NCBI GenBank assembly: GCA_900548315.1
Contig: URJU01000049.1
Span: 1-12,444, forward strand
DNA from: an uncultured Coprococcus sp.
Lineage (GTDB): Bacteria; Bacillota; Clostridia; Lachnospirales; Lachnospiraceae
DNA length: 12,444 bases
Direction: 5' to 3'
This document shows positions 6,512-12,444 of the stretch, piece by piece. The notes under the pieces are model-generated. The model searched no databases. It had not been told where the DNA came from and worked only from the letters and a program-made list of their open reading frames with translations. Position 1 is the first letter of the stretch. Each line of letters begins with the position of its first letter. A program made the translations under genes and the position numbers.

Positions 6512-8160
6512 AAAGACCAGACTTTCTCACCACCTATATAAGTGGCTGTAACCTGTGCCTTGTAGATGTCTTCCTTCGGGATAGTAAGGACATCCAAATC
6601 CAGCAATACGAAATCGGCATCCTTGCCTGCTTCAATGGAACCCTTTGTCTTCTCAAGCCTGTTCTGGTATGCCCCGCCATATGTGAGTGCCTGAATACCA
6701 TCCTCAACACTTATCGTCTCGCCGGTTCCCATCTCTTCCATCTCCGGATGTCCGGGCTGTTTTCTGTTCACCATGAGATGAAGTGCATCCATAGTTCTCG
6801 GCGGAACCGTTACAGGGAAGTCGCTGGCACAGCTTGTGACAATTCCAGCATCTGTGATAGATCTCATATAGTATTCCTTAGAGGCTCTTTCTTCTCCGAG
6901 GAACGGTTTCTCCAAAGTGTCATAATACACACTGTTTCTGAAGTGCCAGTATGGATTAGTGACTGCCACCACACCAAGTCTCTTCATCCTGTCCACATGC
7001 TCCGGCACCATGACCTGAAGATGTGTTATGGCATTTCTGTAATCCCTGTCTGTCTCTGTCTGTCCATACTCATATGCATTCAGCACCTCATCTATCGCCG
7101 CATCGCCGATCGCATGTGCATGTACATCATATCCCGCATCAAGAGCACGTTTCACCGCAGCATTTGTCCTCTCCTGGCTGAGCATCGGCTCACCCTTATC
7201 TCCGGGGGCGTCCGCGTAATCATCTCTGAGAAAAGCTGTGTGTCCTTCCACTACTCCATCTGCAAATATCTTTAACGTATTCACCTGTATCTTAGGGACG
7301 TACCGGAACTTCTCATGATACTTTGCAAGTTCAGCAAACACATAGTCCTCCTCATCAACAGGCTCTAGCGTGTAACCTACCCTGAATGTCACCTTCAGTT
7401 TTCCCTCGCTGTTAAGCTTTGCATATCCGGCAAATCTTCTGTCATAGTTCTGTTTCTTGTCAAACATTGGCTCAAATGCTATTGTGACGCCATTTGACAA
7501 TGCTATATACTGATAACATTCTATGGCATGTGCAAAGTTGTCAGCAGTCATCTCAGGCAGCACCACACTGAACAGATTGCCCGCCATCTCCTTGAACCAT
7601 CCCGTTGGTCTGCTTGTTCCCGGATACCTCACTATCACACCATTTGGAACATCTGCGGTAGTTTCATCAATCCCGACAAGTTCCATAGCTTTGCTATTCA
7701 CCCAATATGAGTGGTGATCCTCACTTATCATGACCATCGGCACATCCGTCGATATGTCATCCAGTATGTCAGCGGTCGGTCCCAAAGATCCAAATACGCC
7801 ATTTTCAAAACCGGAACCGCTCACAACCTTCTCGTCAGGGTGGCTCGCCATATAATCTTTTATCGCCGTCACATAATCGTCTATGCTCTCCTTATTTGCA
7901 AGGCTGACACCGTACACTATCTCAGTGGTGCTTGATATGTGTGCATGTCCCTCTGTCATTCCCGGTATCACAAGTCCTTTGTCATGTTCTATAACCTGTG
8001 TATTTTCGCCTGCATAGCGTTCTGCACCGACTCTGTCACCCACGTATATGATCTTTCCATCGGCGACCGCCATAGCCTGCGCCAGACTGCGTTTGCTGTC
8101 CGCCGTATAGATTTTTCCATACACTATAAGGTCTGCTGTCATCTTTGTCTCTTCATCCAT
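6484..8160 (-). CDS. YtcJ-like metal-dependent amidohydrolase (Amidohydrolase_3)
   Basis: This 558-residue cytoplasmic enzyme of the amidohydrolase superfamily is predicted to hydrolyse a C-N bond in an amide-type substrate. The beta-sandwich start (ADLIVYGKIYTAD, 9-21) is followed by metal-ligand His72 and His74 in EGHAHI, a possible bridging Lys297 in TLKIFADG, His347/His349 in DVHAHAIGD, His380 in THLQ, and catalytic Asp447 in SCASDFP. The C-terminal part rejoins the sandwich (GSIEAGKDADFVLLD, 507-521). This set fits the YtcJ/N-substituted-formamide-deformylase branch. The length is usual. The start is firm: AAGGAGG lies 8 bases before the ATG. The last residues, GTEVPDPT (551-558), are encoded almost wholly by a palindromic repeat unit (6490-6511), so the native end was probably at or near EKVWS. 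Its place between permease and binding-protein genes suggests it processes the imported compound; the substrate is unknown. Confidence 0.9.
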   Translation of the reverse strand: MDEETKMTADLIVYGKIYTADSKRSLAQAMAVADGKIIYVGDRVGAERYAGENTQVIEHDKGLVIPGMTEGHAHISSTTEIVYGVSLANKESIDDYVTAIKDYMASHPDEKVVSGSGFENGVFGSLGPTADILDDISTDVPMVMISEDHHSYWVNSKAMELVGIDETTADVPNGVIVRYPGTSRPTGWFKEMAGNLFSVVLPEMTADNFAHAIECYQYIALSNGVTIAFEPMFDKKQNYDRRFAGYAKLNSEGKLKVTFRVGYTLEPVDEEDYVFAELAKYHEKFRYVPKIQVNTLKIFADGVVEGHTAFLRDDYADAPGDKGEPMLSQERTNAAVKRALDAGYDVHAHAIGDAAIDEVLNAYEYGQTETDRDYRNAITHLQVMVPEHVDRMKRLGVVAVTNPYWHFRNSVYYDTLEKPFLGEERASKEYYMRSITDAGIVTSCASDFPVTVPPRTMDALHLMVNRKQPGHPEMEEMGTGETISVEDGIQALTYGGAYQNRLEKTKGSIEAGKDADFVLLDLDVLTIPKEDIYKAQVTATYIGGEKVWSLGTEVPDPT

Positions 8161-8213
8161 TTGTCACGCCTCCTTGCCATATATGTCTTCGGAACATATT
8201 CTGTATTCCTGAG

Positions 8214-8261
8214 TTACCGCGCATCTGTCTTACGGAATTACTGTGCATCTATCTTGCGGAT
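8214..8261. repeat. Imperfect 24-bp tandem duplication across the potC stop codon
   Basis: Bases 8214-8237 and 8238-8261 match at 19 of 24 positions. The second copy contains the potC stop and its last codons (RKIDAQ). The first copy lies just downstream and would read FRKTDAR followed by a second in-frame stop. It looks like an old slipped duplication of the gene's end and has no evident function. Confidence 0.5.
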
Positions 8262-9068
8262 GTCTCTTATCTCCCTACGCTTTGATATAAACCTTCCAAG
8301 TGCCCCTGCAAGAAGGTAGATCACAACTATTCCAACTATCATCAGAGTTGATATGACATATACATTTGTGGTGATCTTGCCTCTGACCATTCCGTATACC
8401 TTGATAGGGAATGTGATATCCCCGGCTCCGGATACGAAGTAGCTGATTATTACATCATCTATCGAGAGTGTGATGGAAAGCAGCGCTCCGGATATGATTC
8501 CGGGTGTCAGCATTGGAATGGTTACTCGCTTTAACGTATGCCACTGATTTGCCCCGAGATCCATGGCTGCCTCCTCTATAGAGCTGTCAAAATTCGCAAT
8601 TCGTGATCTCAGTGTGATGATGACAAATGGCAGGCAGAATGTAACGTGTGCGAACACCATGGTCGCAAATCCCATGGTCATGCCCATCTTGGAAAATGAT
8701 GCAAGGGATGCAAGTCCTATAACAAGCTCCGGGATGACTATCGGCACGTACAGAAGTCCGTTGATAAACTTCTTGAGCTTGAACTCGTACCTGTAAAGTC
8801 CTATGGTTGCCAGGGTTCCAAGAACCACCGATATGACCATGGAAACTAACGCAAGCTCTATGGACAGCCAGAAGTTCTTCAAAAGAGAGTCTCCCTGGAA
8901 CACCTCCAGATACCACTTGAGTGTGAATCCGTCAAACGCTATATTTGAATTGTTCTTGTTCAACGAGAACAGGATGATGACAAATACCGGCATGTACAGG
9001 AACAGATATACAAGTGCCATGAATATGATTGATCCCGCTCCCATCTTCTTCTTTTCTTTTCGTTTCAT
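8238..9068 (-). CDS. potC: PotC-like ABC transporter permease
   Basis: This 276-residue inner-membrane permease of a polyamine-type ABC importer has six predicted membrane segments, the first at about 15-35. The cytoplasmic EAA loop that docks on the ATPase is clear: EEAAMDLGANQWHTLKRVTIP (165-185), with the expected Glu-Ala-Ala and the Gly seven residues after the Glu-Ala pair. LPFVIITLRSRIANFDSSIEEAA is typical of PotC/YdcV-type subunits. The second ATG (9068) is used because GGAGG lies 7 bases before it; the upstream ATG at 9074 almost touches that site. It starts 12 bases after the potB stop, so the two are cotranscribed and would form a PotB-PotC heterodimer. Confidence 0.92.
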   Translation of the reverse strand: MKRKEKKKMGAGSIIFMALVYLFLYMPVFVIILFSLNKNNSNIAFDGFTLKWYLEVFQGDSLLKNFWLSIELALVSMVISVVLGTLATIGLYRYEFKLKKFINGLLYVPIVIPELVIGLASLASFSKMGMTMGFATMVFAHVTFCLPFVIITLRSRIANFDSSIEEAAMDLGANQWHTLKRVTIPMLTPGIISGALLSITLSIDDVIISYFVSGAGDITFPIKVYGMVRGKITTNVYVISTLMIVGIVVIYLLAGALGRFISKRREIRDIRKIDAQ

Positions 9069-9080
9069 AGCCATCCCTCC

Positions 9081-9947
9081 TTATGCCAGATCGTCCAGAT
9101 CTCCCACCTTGCTGTACGCCTTCAGCACAACCAGAGTGAAGATGATCAGAAGTACCGAGAACGCTGCGCCCAGCGGCCAGTTACGTGCCACAAGGAACTG
9201 GTTCTGTATCAGATTGCCAAGGTATGCCGCACTGCCGCCGCCCATGACATCCGATATAAAGAATGCTCCAAGGCTCGGTATGAATACCTGTATCGTTCCT
9301 GCAAATATTCCGGGGAGTGTCAACGGAAGTATGACCCTGACAAATGTTTTTATCTTCCTTGCCCCCAGATCGTATGACGCCTCAACCAGTGAATGGTCGA
9401 GCTTTGATATGCTGCTCTGCAGTGGAAGAACCATGAATGGGAAGAAGGTATATACCATTCCGAAGAGGACTGCCCCCTCCGAGTACATCATCTGCATCGG
9501 CTGGTCTATGATTCCTATCTTCATCAACAATGTATTTACAAAGCCGCTGTCTCTCAGTATATTTGACCATCCATTCAGTCTGATGAGTCCATTTACCCAG
9601 AATGGCAACATGATGAGAAGTGTGAGCATTCCGCGTATCTTGTCCGGCACCTTGCACAACATATAAGCAAATGGATAAGATATGATGAGGCATATCACGC
9701 TTGTCTCAAATGCCATGACAATCGACTTCCACATGACCGTCAGATACAGCGGATCAAATATCTTCTTATAACTGTCAATTGAGAACTTGCCGACAACTCC
9801 GCCATATGCCCCCTTTGTCATAAAACTTATGACCACAACATATATAAGTGGGATGAGAAGGAAAAACAACAGCCACAGAGATGTTGGGCCAACCATACAC
9901 AATATCGGCAGAGTATTCCTTTTCTCCTTTTTCTTTTTTTCTTTCAT
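9081..9947 (-). CDS. potB: PotB-like ABC transporter permease
   Basis: This 288-residue partner permease has a strongly basic start (MKEKKKKEKR), six membrane segments (first at about 13-42) and the EAA loop EASYDLGARKIKTFVRVILP at 189-208 for contact with the ATPase. SLGAFFISDVMGGGSAAYLGNLI near the C-terminus is characteristic of PotB/YdcU-type subunits. The ATG at 9947 is preferred: AAGGAGG lies 7 bases upstream. The longer reading from 9965 would start with MQGGFA, which is simply the ribosome binding site translated. A 59-base gap separates it from potA, with no terminator seen in it. Confidence 0.93.
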   Translation of the reverse strand: MKEKKKKEKRNTLPILCMVGPTSLWLLFFLLIPLIYVVVISFMTKGAYGGVVGKFSIDSYKKIFDPLYLTVMWKSIVMAFETSVICLIISYPFAYMLCKVPDKIRGMLTLLIMLPFWVNGLIRLNGWSNILRDSGFVNTLLMKIGIIDQPMQMMYSEGAVLFGMVYTFFPFMVLPLQSSISKLDHSLVEASYDLGARKIKTFVRVILPLTLPGIFAGTIQVFIPSLGAFFISDVMGGGSAAYLGNLIQNQFLVARNWPLGAAFSVLLIIFTLVVLKAYSKVGDLDDLA

Positions 9948-10006
9948 AGCAAAGCCTCCTTGCATAGCCGAAACTTAATCCGGTTGTCGTTACACGCAGA
10001 TATTTC

Positions 10007-11122
10007 TTATTTAAGAACTGCATCCTCTATGGCGTCGTACATCTTATCCTCCTTGGTGTGTATGACAACTGCCTTGTCCGGCTCCCAGTAAACTGATACC
10101 ACCGTGCCATCAGGATATACCGTGGCATCAGGATGATTGTTGACCTTAACTTCCTTGCCGTTTGGCAGTTCCACTATAGTCTTAAGGACCGAACCAACAT
10201 AGATCTGATCCTTGACGATTCCTTTCAGTGTAAATCCATCCACCGGCTTGTCTGACAGATGCGTATTTTCGGGACGTACAGATATATACACGATCTCTTC
10301 CTTAACAAATCCCTCGCCCTTCGCTCTGACCTTTCCATTCTCCATCGTAAGTCCAAGATCAGTGCCTGCTATGGTGTCCACATTTGCCTCGAATATGTTG
10401 GACTCTCCTATGAAACTGGCAACAAATTTGGTCTGTGGGTTCTCATATATCTCCTTTGCCGTACCGATCTGCTCGAAGTGTCCCTGATGCATGACAGCTA
10501 TCCTGTCGCTCATGGTAAGCGCCTCCTCCTGATCATGGGTTACATACACAAACGTGATTCCCAGTTTCTTCTGCAGCCTCTTGAGCTCAACTTGCATCTG
10601 CTTTCTGAGTTTCAGATCAAGCGCTCCGAGCGGCTCATCAAGGAGAAGTACCTTCGGTGAATTGACCAGTGCCCTGGCAATTGCAACTCTCTGTTTCTGT
10701 CCACCTGACATCTGAGAGGGCTTTCTTTTCTCAAATCCGTGCAGCTGTACCAGATCAAGCATTTCCAGAACCTTTTTCTTTATCTCCTTCCTGTCCATCT
10801 TCTTCTCAACAAGACCAAATGCTATGTTGTCAAATACTGTCATGTGAGGGAAAAGCGCATAACTCTGAAACACCGTGTTGACATCCCTGTTGTACGGCGC
10901 CAGCTCTGTGACGTCCTTATCTTCTATATATACATTTCCCTCTGTGGGTGTCTCGAAACCTGCAATGATACGAAGTGTTGTAGTCTTGCCACATCCCGAC
11001 GAACCAAGCAGCGTCAGGAATTCACCCTCGTATATGTCAAGGCTGATGGGTTTCAGCACCTGATTGTCGCCAAATGACTTTGTTATATTTTTAAGCTGTA
11101 CTATTGCCTTTCTATCTTCCAT
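10007..11122 (-). CDS. potA: PotA-like polyamine ABC transporter ATPase
   Basis: This 371-residue cytoplasmic ATPase energises the importer. All nucleotide-binding motifs are intact: Walker A GSSGCGKT (40-47), Q-loop Gln86 in VFQSYALFPHMTV, signature MSGGQKQRVAIARAL (138-152), Walker B VLLLDEP (158-164), D-loop GALD (166-169) and switch His196 in VTHDQEEA. A C-terminal TOBE-type regulatory region (about 245-371, with ISVRPENTHL) is present, as in PotA and related importers. Length is normal. GAGGTGA precedes the ATG by about 7 bases. The gene starts 34 bases after the P-II gene, the closest neighbour relation between a nitrogen regulator and the importer's motor in this cluster. Confidence 0.95.
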   Translation of the reverse strand: MEDRKAIVQLKNITKSFGDNQVLKPISLDIYEGEFLTLLGSSGCGKTTTLRIIAGFETPTEGNVYIEDKDVTELAPYNRDVNTVFQSYALFPHMTVFDNIAFGLVEKKMDRKEIKKKVLEMLDLVQLHGFEKRKPSQMSGGQKQRVAIARALVNSPKVLLLDEPLGALDLKLRKQMQVELKRLQKKLGITFVYVTHDQEEALTMSDRIAVMHQGHFEQIGTAKEIYENPQTKFVASFIGESNIFEANVDTIAGTDLGLTMENGKVRAKGEGFVKEEIVYISVRPENTHLSDKPVDGFTLKGIVKDQIYVGSVLKTIVELPNGKEVKVNNHPDATVYPDGTVVSVYWEPDKAVVIHTKEDKMYDAIEDAVLK

Positions 11123-11156
11123 CAGCAGCTCACCTCACTCTTTTCTAAAGTAATAA

Positions 11157-11495
11157 TCAAAGTATCGATTCTCCATGTTCGCCTGTTCTTATCCGCATTA
11201 CGTCATCAACATTTGTAATGAATATTTTTCCATCTCCAACCTGTCCGGTGGAGAGTTTCTCACATATCTCTGTGAGTATGTCATCCAGATCTTCGTCCAG
11301 TATTACTGTCATGACATACAGCTTTGGCAGGAGGTTGATCTCCATCCCAAGTTTCTTGAATTCTTCGCTGTAGCCTTTCTGGTGTCCGCAGCCCATGGCC
11401 GACATTACGGTAAGTCCGCTGTATTCATTCTTGCTGAGTATCTTCTTGAGTGGTTCAAGCTTCTCTGGTCTGATGATAAGTTCTATCTTCTTCAT
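11157..11495 (-). CDS. P-II family signal-transduction protein lacking Tyr51
   Basis: The product is 112 residues, the canonical P-II (GlnB/GlnK) length, and aligns without gaps to that family. P-II proteins are trimeric cytoplasmic sensors that bind ATP/ADP and 2-oxoglutarate and regulate enzymes or transporters through the T-loop. Kept here are Gly35, Gly37, Gln39, Lys40 and Gly41 at the T-loop base, Lys58, the B-loop TGQVGDGKIF (83-92, with Lys90), and RIRTGE (101-106). Changed are Arg38 to His, Arg47 to Lys and, most notably, Tyr51 to Met, so GlnD-type uridylylation cannot occur; position 49 is Leu, so the cyanobacterial phospho-serine is missing as well. The ATG at 11495 is chosen because GGAGG lies 7 bases upstream; an ATG at 11501 overlaps that site. 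It heads the importer cluster, and no amtB is visible next to it. Confidence 0.92.
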   Translation of the reverse strand: MKKIELIIRPEKLEPLKKILSKNEYSGLTVMSAMGCGHQKGYSEEFKKLGMEINLLPKLYVMTVILDEDLDDILTEICEKLSTGQVGDGKIFITNVDDVMRIRTGEHGESIL

Positions 11496-11511
11496 ATCCA
11501 TTCCTCCTTAC

Positions 11512-11565
11512 AAATAAAAAAGAGAGCGGCGGAGTCATATTCCTATAAGCTCCTTTGCTCTCTTT
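11512..11565 (-). terminator. Intrinsic terminator or attenuator in the P-II gene leader
   Basis: On the minus-strand transcript AAAGAGAGC (11557-11565) pairs perfectly with GCTCTCTTT (11519-11527). An inner GGAG/CTCC stem (11531-11534 with 11550-11553) adds to it, and the transcript continues as TTTTTTATTTG. The U-run ends only a few bases before the ribosome binding site AAGGAGGA of the P-II gene. This is the geometry of a leader attenuator. It may also simply end a short transcript from the promoter upstream. The loop is short on space for a large riboswitch aptamer if the start point proposed at 11593-11623 is right. Confidence 0.7.
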
Positions 11566-11592
11566 CATGTGTTCTTGTTTTAATTTTCACTC

Positions 11593-11623
11593 ATTGTAGA
11601 GTCTGGTATAATACCAAGGTCAA
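11593..11623 (-). promoter_or_regulatory. Candidate promoter of the eight-gene cluster
   Basis: On the minus strand TTGACC (11618-11623) and TACAAT (11593-11598) are good matches to the -35 and -10 boxes but stand 19 bases apart, longer than the optimum of 17. Transcription would start near 11586 and give a leader of about 90 bases that contains the terminator structure. Long spacers are found in promoters that need an activator, which fits the palindrome located in this spacer. Confidence 0.45.
11604..11616. promoter_or_regulatory. 13-bp perfect palindrome, candidate operator
   Basis: TGGTAT-A-ATACCA is a perfect dyad centred at 11610 and lies wholly within the spacer between the proposed -35 and -10 boxes. 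The TGGT...ACCA form is like operators of some GntR-family regulators (compare the DasR-type TGGTCTAGACCA), but the regulator is not encoded in this window and the family match is only a suggestion. Confidence 0.45.
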
Positions 11624-11877
11624 TGTTTTTTGCTATTTCTTTAATTGTTTATTTTATTCGGCGAATATGGTTTATTTTGGTAACCGATGTTTGAATTGCC
11701 TTAATATTGTTAACCTGGTCTGGCACCTTCTGCCTGTAACCTTTCAGTTGGATTTTCCTAAGAAACCCCTTTTGCCGTACAAATGATACAAAATTTTCCT
11801 AGATAAAGGAATTTTACCCTAAACAGGATAATTTCCTTCGTTTTTATCCTTTTCTGCCAGTTTCCTTCCTGTTTACG
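11624..11877. other. Upstream intergenic region of the cluster, no gene seen
   Basis: This A+T-rich stretch lies between the terminator of the right-hand gene and the proposed cluster promoter. I see no convincing coding frame; the longest open frame covering part of it is antisense to the P-II gene. AGGATAA (11825-11831) and TTATCCT (11844-11850) make a 7-bp stem with a 12-base loop, and TTTTCCTA occurs twice (about 11754 and 11795). No known riboswitch or RNA class is recognised. Confidence 0.5.
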
Positions 11878-11922
11878 AAAAAATTATCCCTGAGTGGACT
11901 TTTCTGTCCGTCCAGGGATAAT
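11878..11922 (-). terminator. Intrinsic terminator of the right-hand gene
   Basis: On the minus strand ATTATCCCTG (11913-11922) pairs perfectly over ten bases with CAGGGATAAT (11883-11892). The inside also holds GGAC/GTCC pairing, and a run of six T residues follows (11878-11883). It lies about 80 bases after the stop codon of the DUF4340-like gene and should insulate the P-II/potABCD cluster from read-through. Confidence 0.88.
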
Positions 11923-11999
11923 CCAGACATCCAGCTTACCGATTTTCATCCGGCTAGCCAACCGGCTAACTTACTGAATTTCACCAGTCTGATCAGTTT

Positions 12000-12444
12000 C
12001 TACTTCTCCTCCTCATTCTTCAATACTATGGAATTTACTGCCTCTATGAGGTCGACTACACTGCTTCTGTCCACCAGAGCTACAGTTTTGCCATCCACCT
12101 GTGCCAGGCAGTTGCTGCCGTCATACCGGTAAAGAGCCAAGCTAACCTCTGATACGTTAGAATTATCAAAGTGAACCTTTAAACTGATCTCTTCTTTCTG
12201 GTCCGGAGTCTCATCAGTAAAGCTTGTCGCTTTGACTGATTCAAGTGCATCCAGCACATCTCCGATAACTATCTTTTCTTTATTATAATACCACGTCTTA
12301 CCTGTACTCTGTGTATCTGTGTCAACCGTTGAATCATCATTTGATTTCTTCTTGTCACCATCGCCCTTGGATGTGAAAGAATAAGTCTCGCCGTCCAAAG
12401 TGACGTCCATTCCGGTTATGATTGAAGAATCCGCCCACATAAGC
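12000..12444 (-). CDS. Probable DUF4340 domain protein, 3' part only
   Basis: The frame is open to the right edge of the window, so only the C-terminal 147 or so residues are present and the start is missing. The visible part has the repeated beta-strand and loop pattern of DUF4340 proteins: ITGMDVTLDGETYSFTSKGD, then a polar Lys/Asp/Ser/Thr linker, then KIVIGDVLDALESVKATSFTDE, and a last segment KTVALVDRSSVVDLIEAVNSIV before a charged end (KNEEEK). DUF4340 proteins often lie at the end of operons with a GldG-type ABC exporter; that neighbour would be outside this window. The assignment is by general likeness and is moderate. It is separated from the P-II gene by a strong terminator and about 500 bases. 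Confidence 0.6.
   Translation of the reverse strand, partial: LMWADSSIITGMDVTLDGETYSFTSKGDGDKKKSNDDSTVDTDTQSTGKTWYYNKEKIVIGDVLDALESVKATSFTDETPDQKEEISLKVHFDNSNVSEVSLALYRYDGSNCLAQVDGKTVALVDRSSVVDLIEAVNSIVLKNEEEK

Noticed and set aside
6391..7275. 294-codon plus-strand open frame
   Set aside because: It is antisense to the amidohydrolase, rich in Cys, His and Ile without motif order, and has no start signal.
11384..11570. Possible leader peptide on the minus strand starting at an ATG inside the P-II leader (MKESKGAY...)
   Set aside because: It has no acceptable ribosome binding site, crosses the terminator stem and runs into the P-II gene in another frame; no regulatory codon run is seen.
11585..11613. 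Plus-strand promoter TTTTCA-17-TATAAT
   Set aside because: The TATAAT is half of the palindrome at 11604-11616 and no plus-strand gene or RNA follows it.
11175..11786. 203-codon plus-strand open frame over the P-II gene and its leader
   Set aside because: The P-II frame on the other strand is certain; this one has no ribosome binding site and no recognisable domain.

Overview
The window looks like a contig end from a Gram-positive anaerobe of the Clostridia, most likely a Lachnospiraceae-type gut bacterium. The reasons are moderate G+C, strong AAGGAGG-type ribosome binding sites, protein sequences of clostridial character, and a lipoprotein with a lipobox. The genus cannot be fixed from the sequence. 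Bases 1-48 are not genomic: they are an Illumina Nextera adapter with the P7 tail and an i7 index, so the natural sequence starts at about base 49.

Layout. Bases 78-1536 hold two minus-strand genes, a four-helix zinc-ribbon membrane protein and a small HD-domain phosphohydrolase. The glutamate racemase murI is divergent from them (1707-2474, plus strand) and has a good promoter of its own. A 223-bp imperfect palindrome (2521-2743) fills the space between murI and the end of a long minus-strand gene cluster. That cluster runs from 11495 down to 2749 and has eight genes in one direction. In transcription order they are: a P-II-family regulator, potA (ATPase), potB and potC (permeases), a YtcJ-like metal-dependent amidohydrolase, a potD-like lipoprotein, an MFS transporter, and an ornithine-cyclodeaminase-family oxidoreductase. 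Upstream of it are a candidate promoter with a 13-bp palindrome in its spacer, a leader with an intrinsic-terminator structure just before the P-II ribosome binding site, and a strong terminator (11878-11922) that ends the preceding gene. That preceding gene is the 3' part of what is probably a DUF4340 protein, and it runs off the right edge.

How the genes may work together. PotABCD-type proteins form a complete ABC importer for polyamines or related cationic amines. The amidohydrolase could release an amine from an N-substituted amide, and the cyclodeaminase-family enzyme would use NAD(P) on an amino-acid-like or amine substrate. The MFS protein could move a substrate or product. The P-II protein at the head of the cluster lacks the uridylylation tyrosine (Met at residue 51) and sits beside a polyamine-type ABC ATPase rather than an amtB ammonium channel. 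This suggests an importer and catabolic module under nitrogen or energy control, which is the best candidate here for a little-described system. The family assignments are strong; the joint function is inference.

Two repeat structures deserve attention: the 223-bp palindrome, and a pair of 22-bp palindromic units (6457-6478 and 6490-6511). The second unit runs into the amidohydrolase reading frame and supplies its last residues, GTEVPDP.
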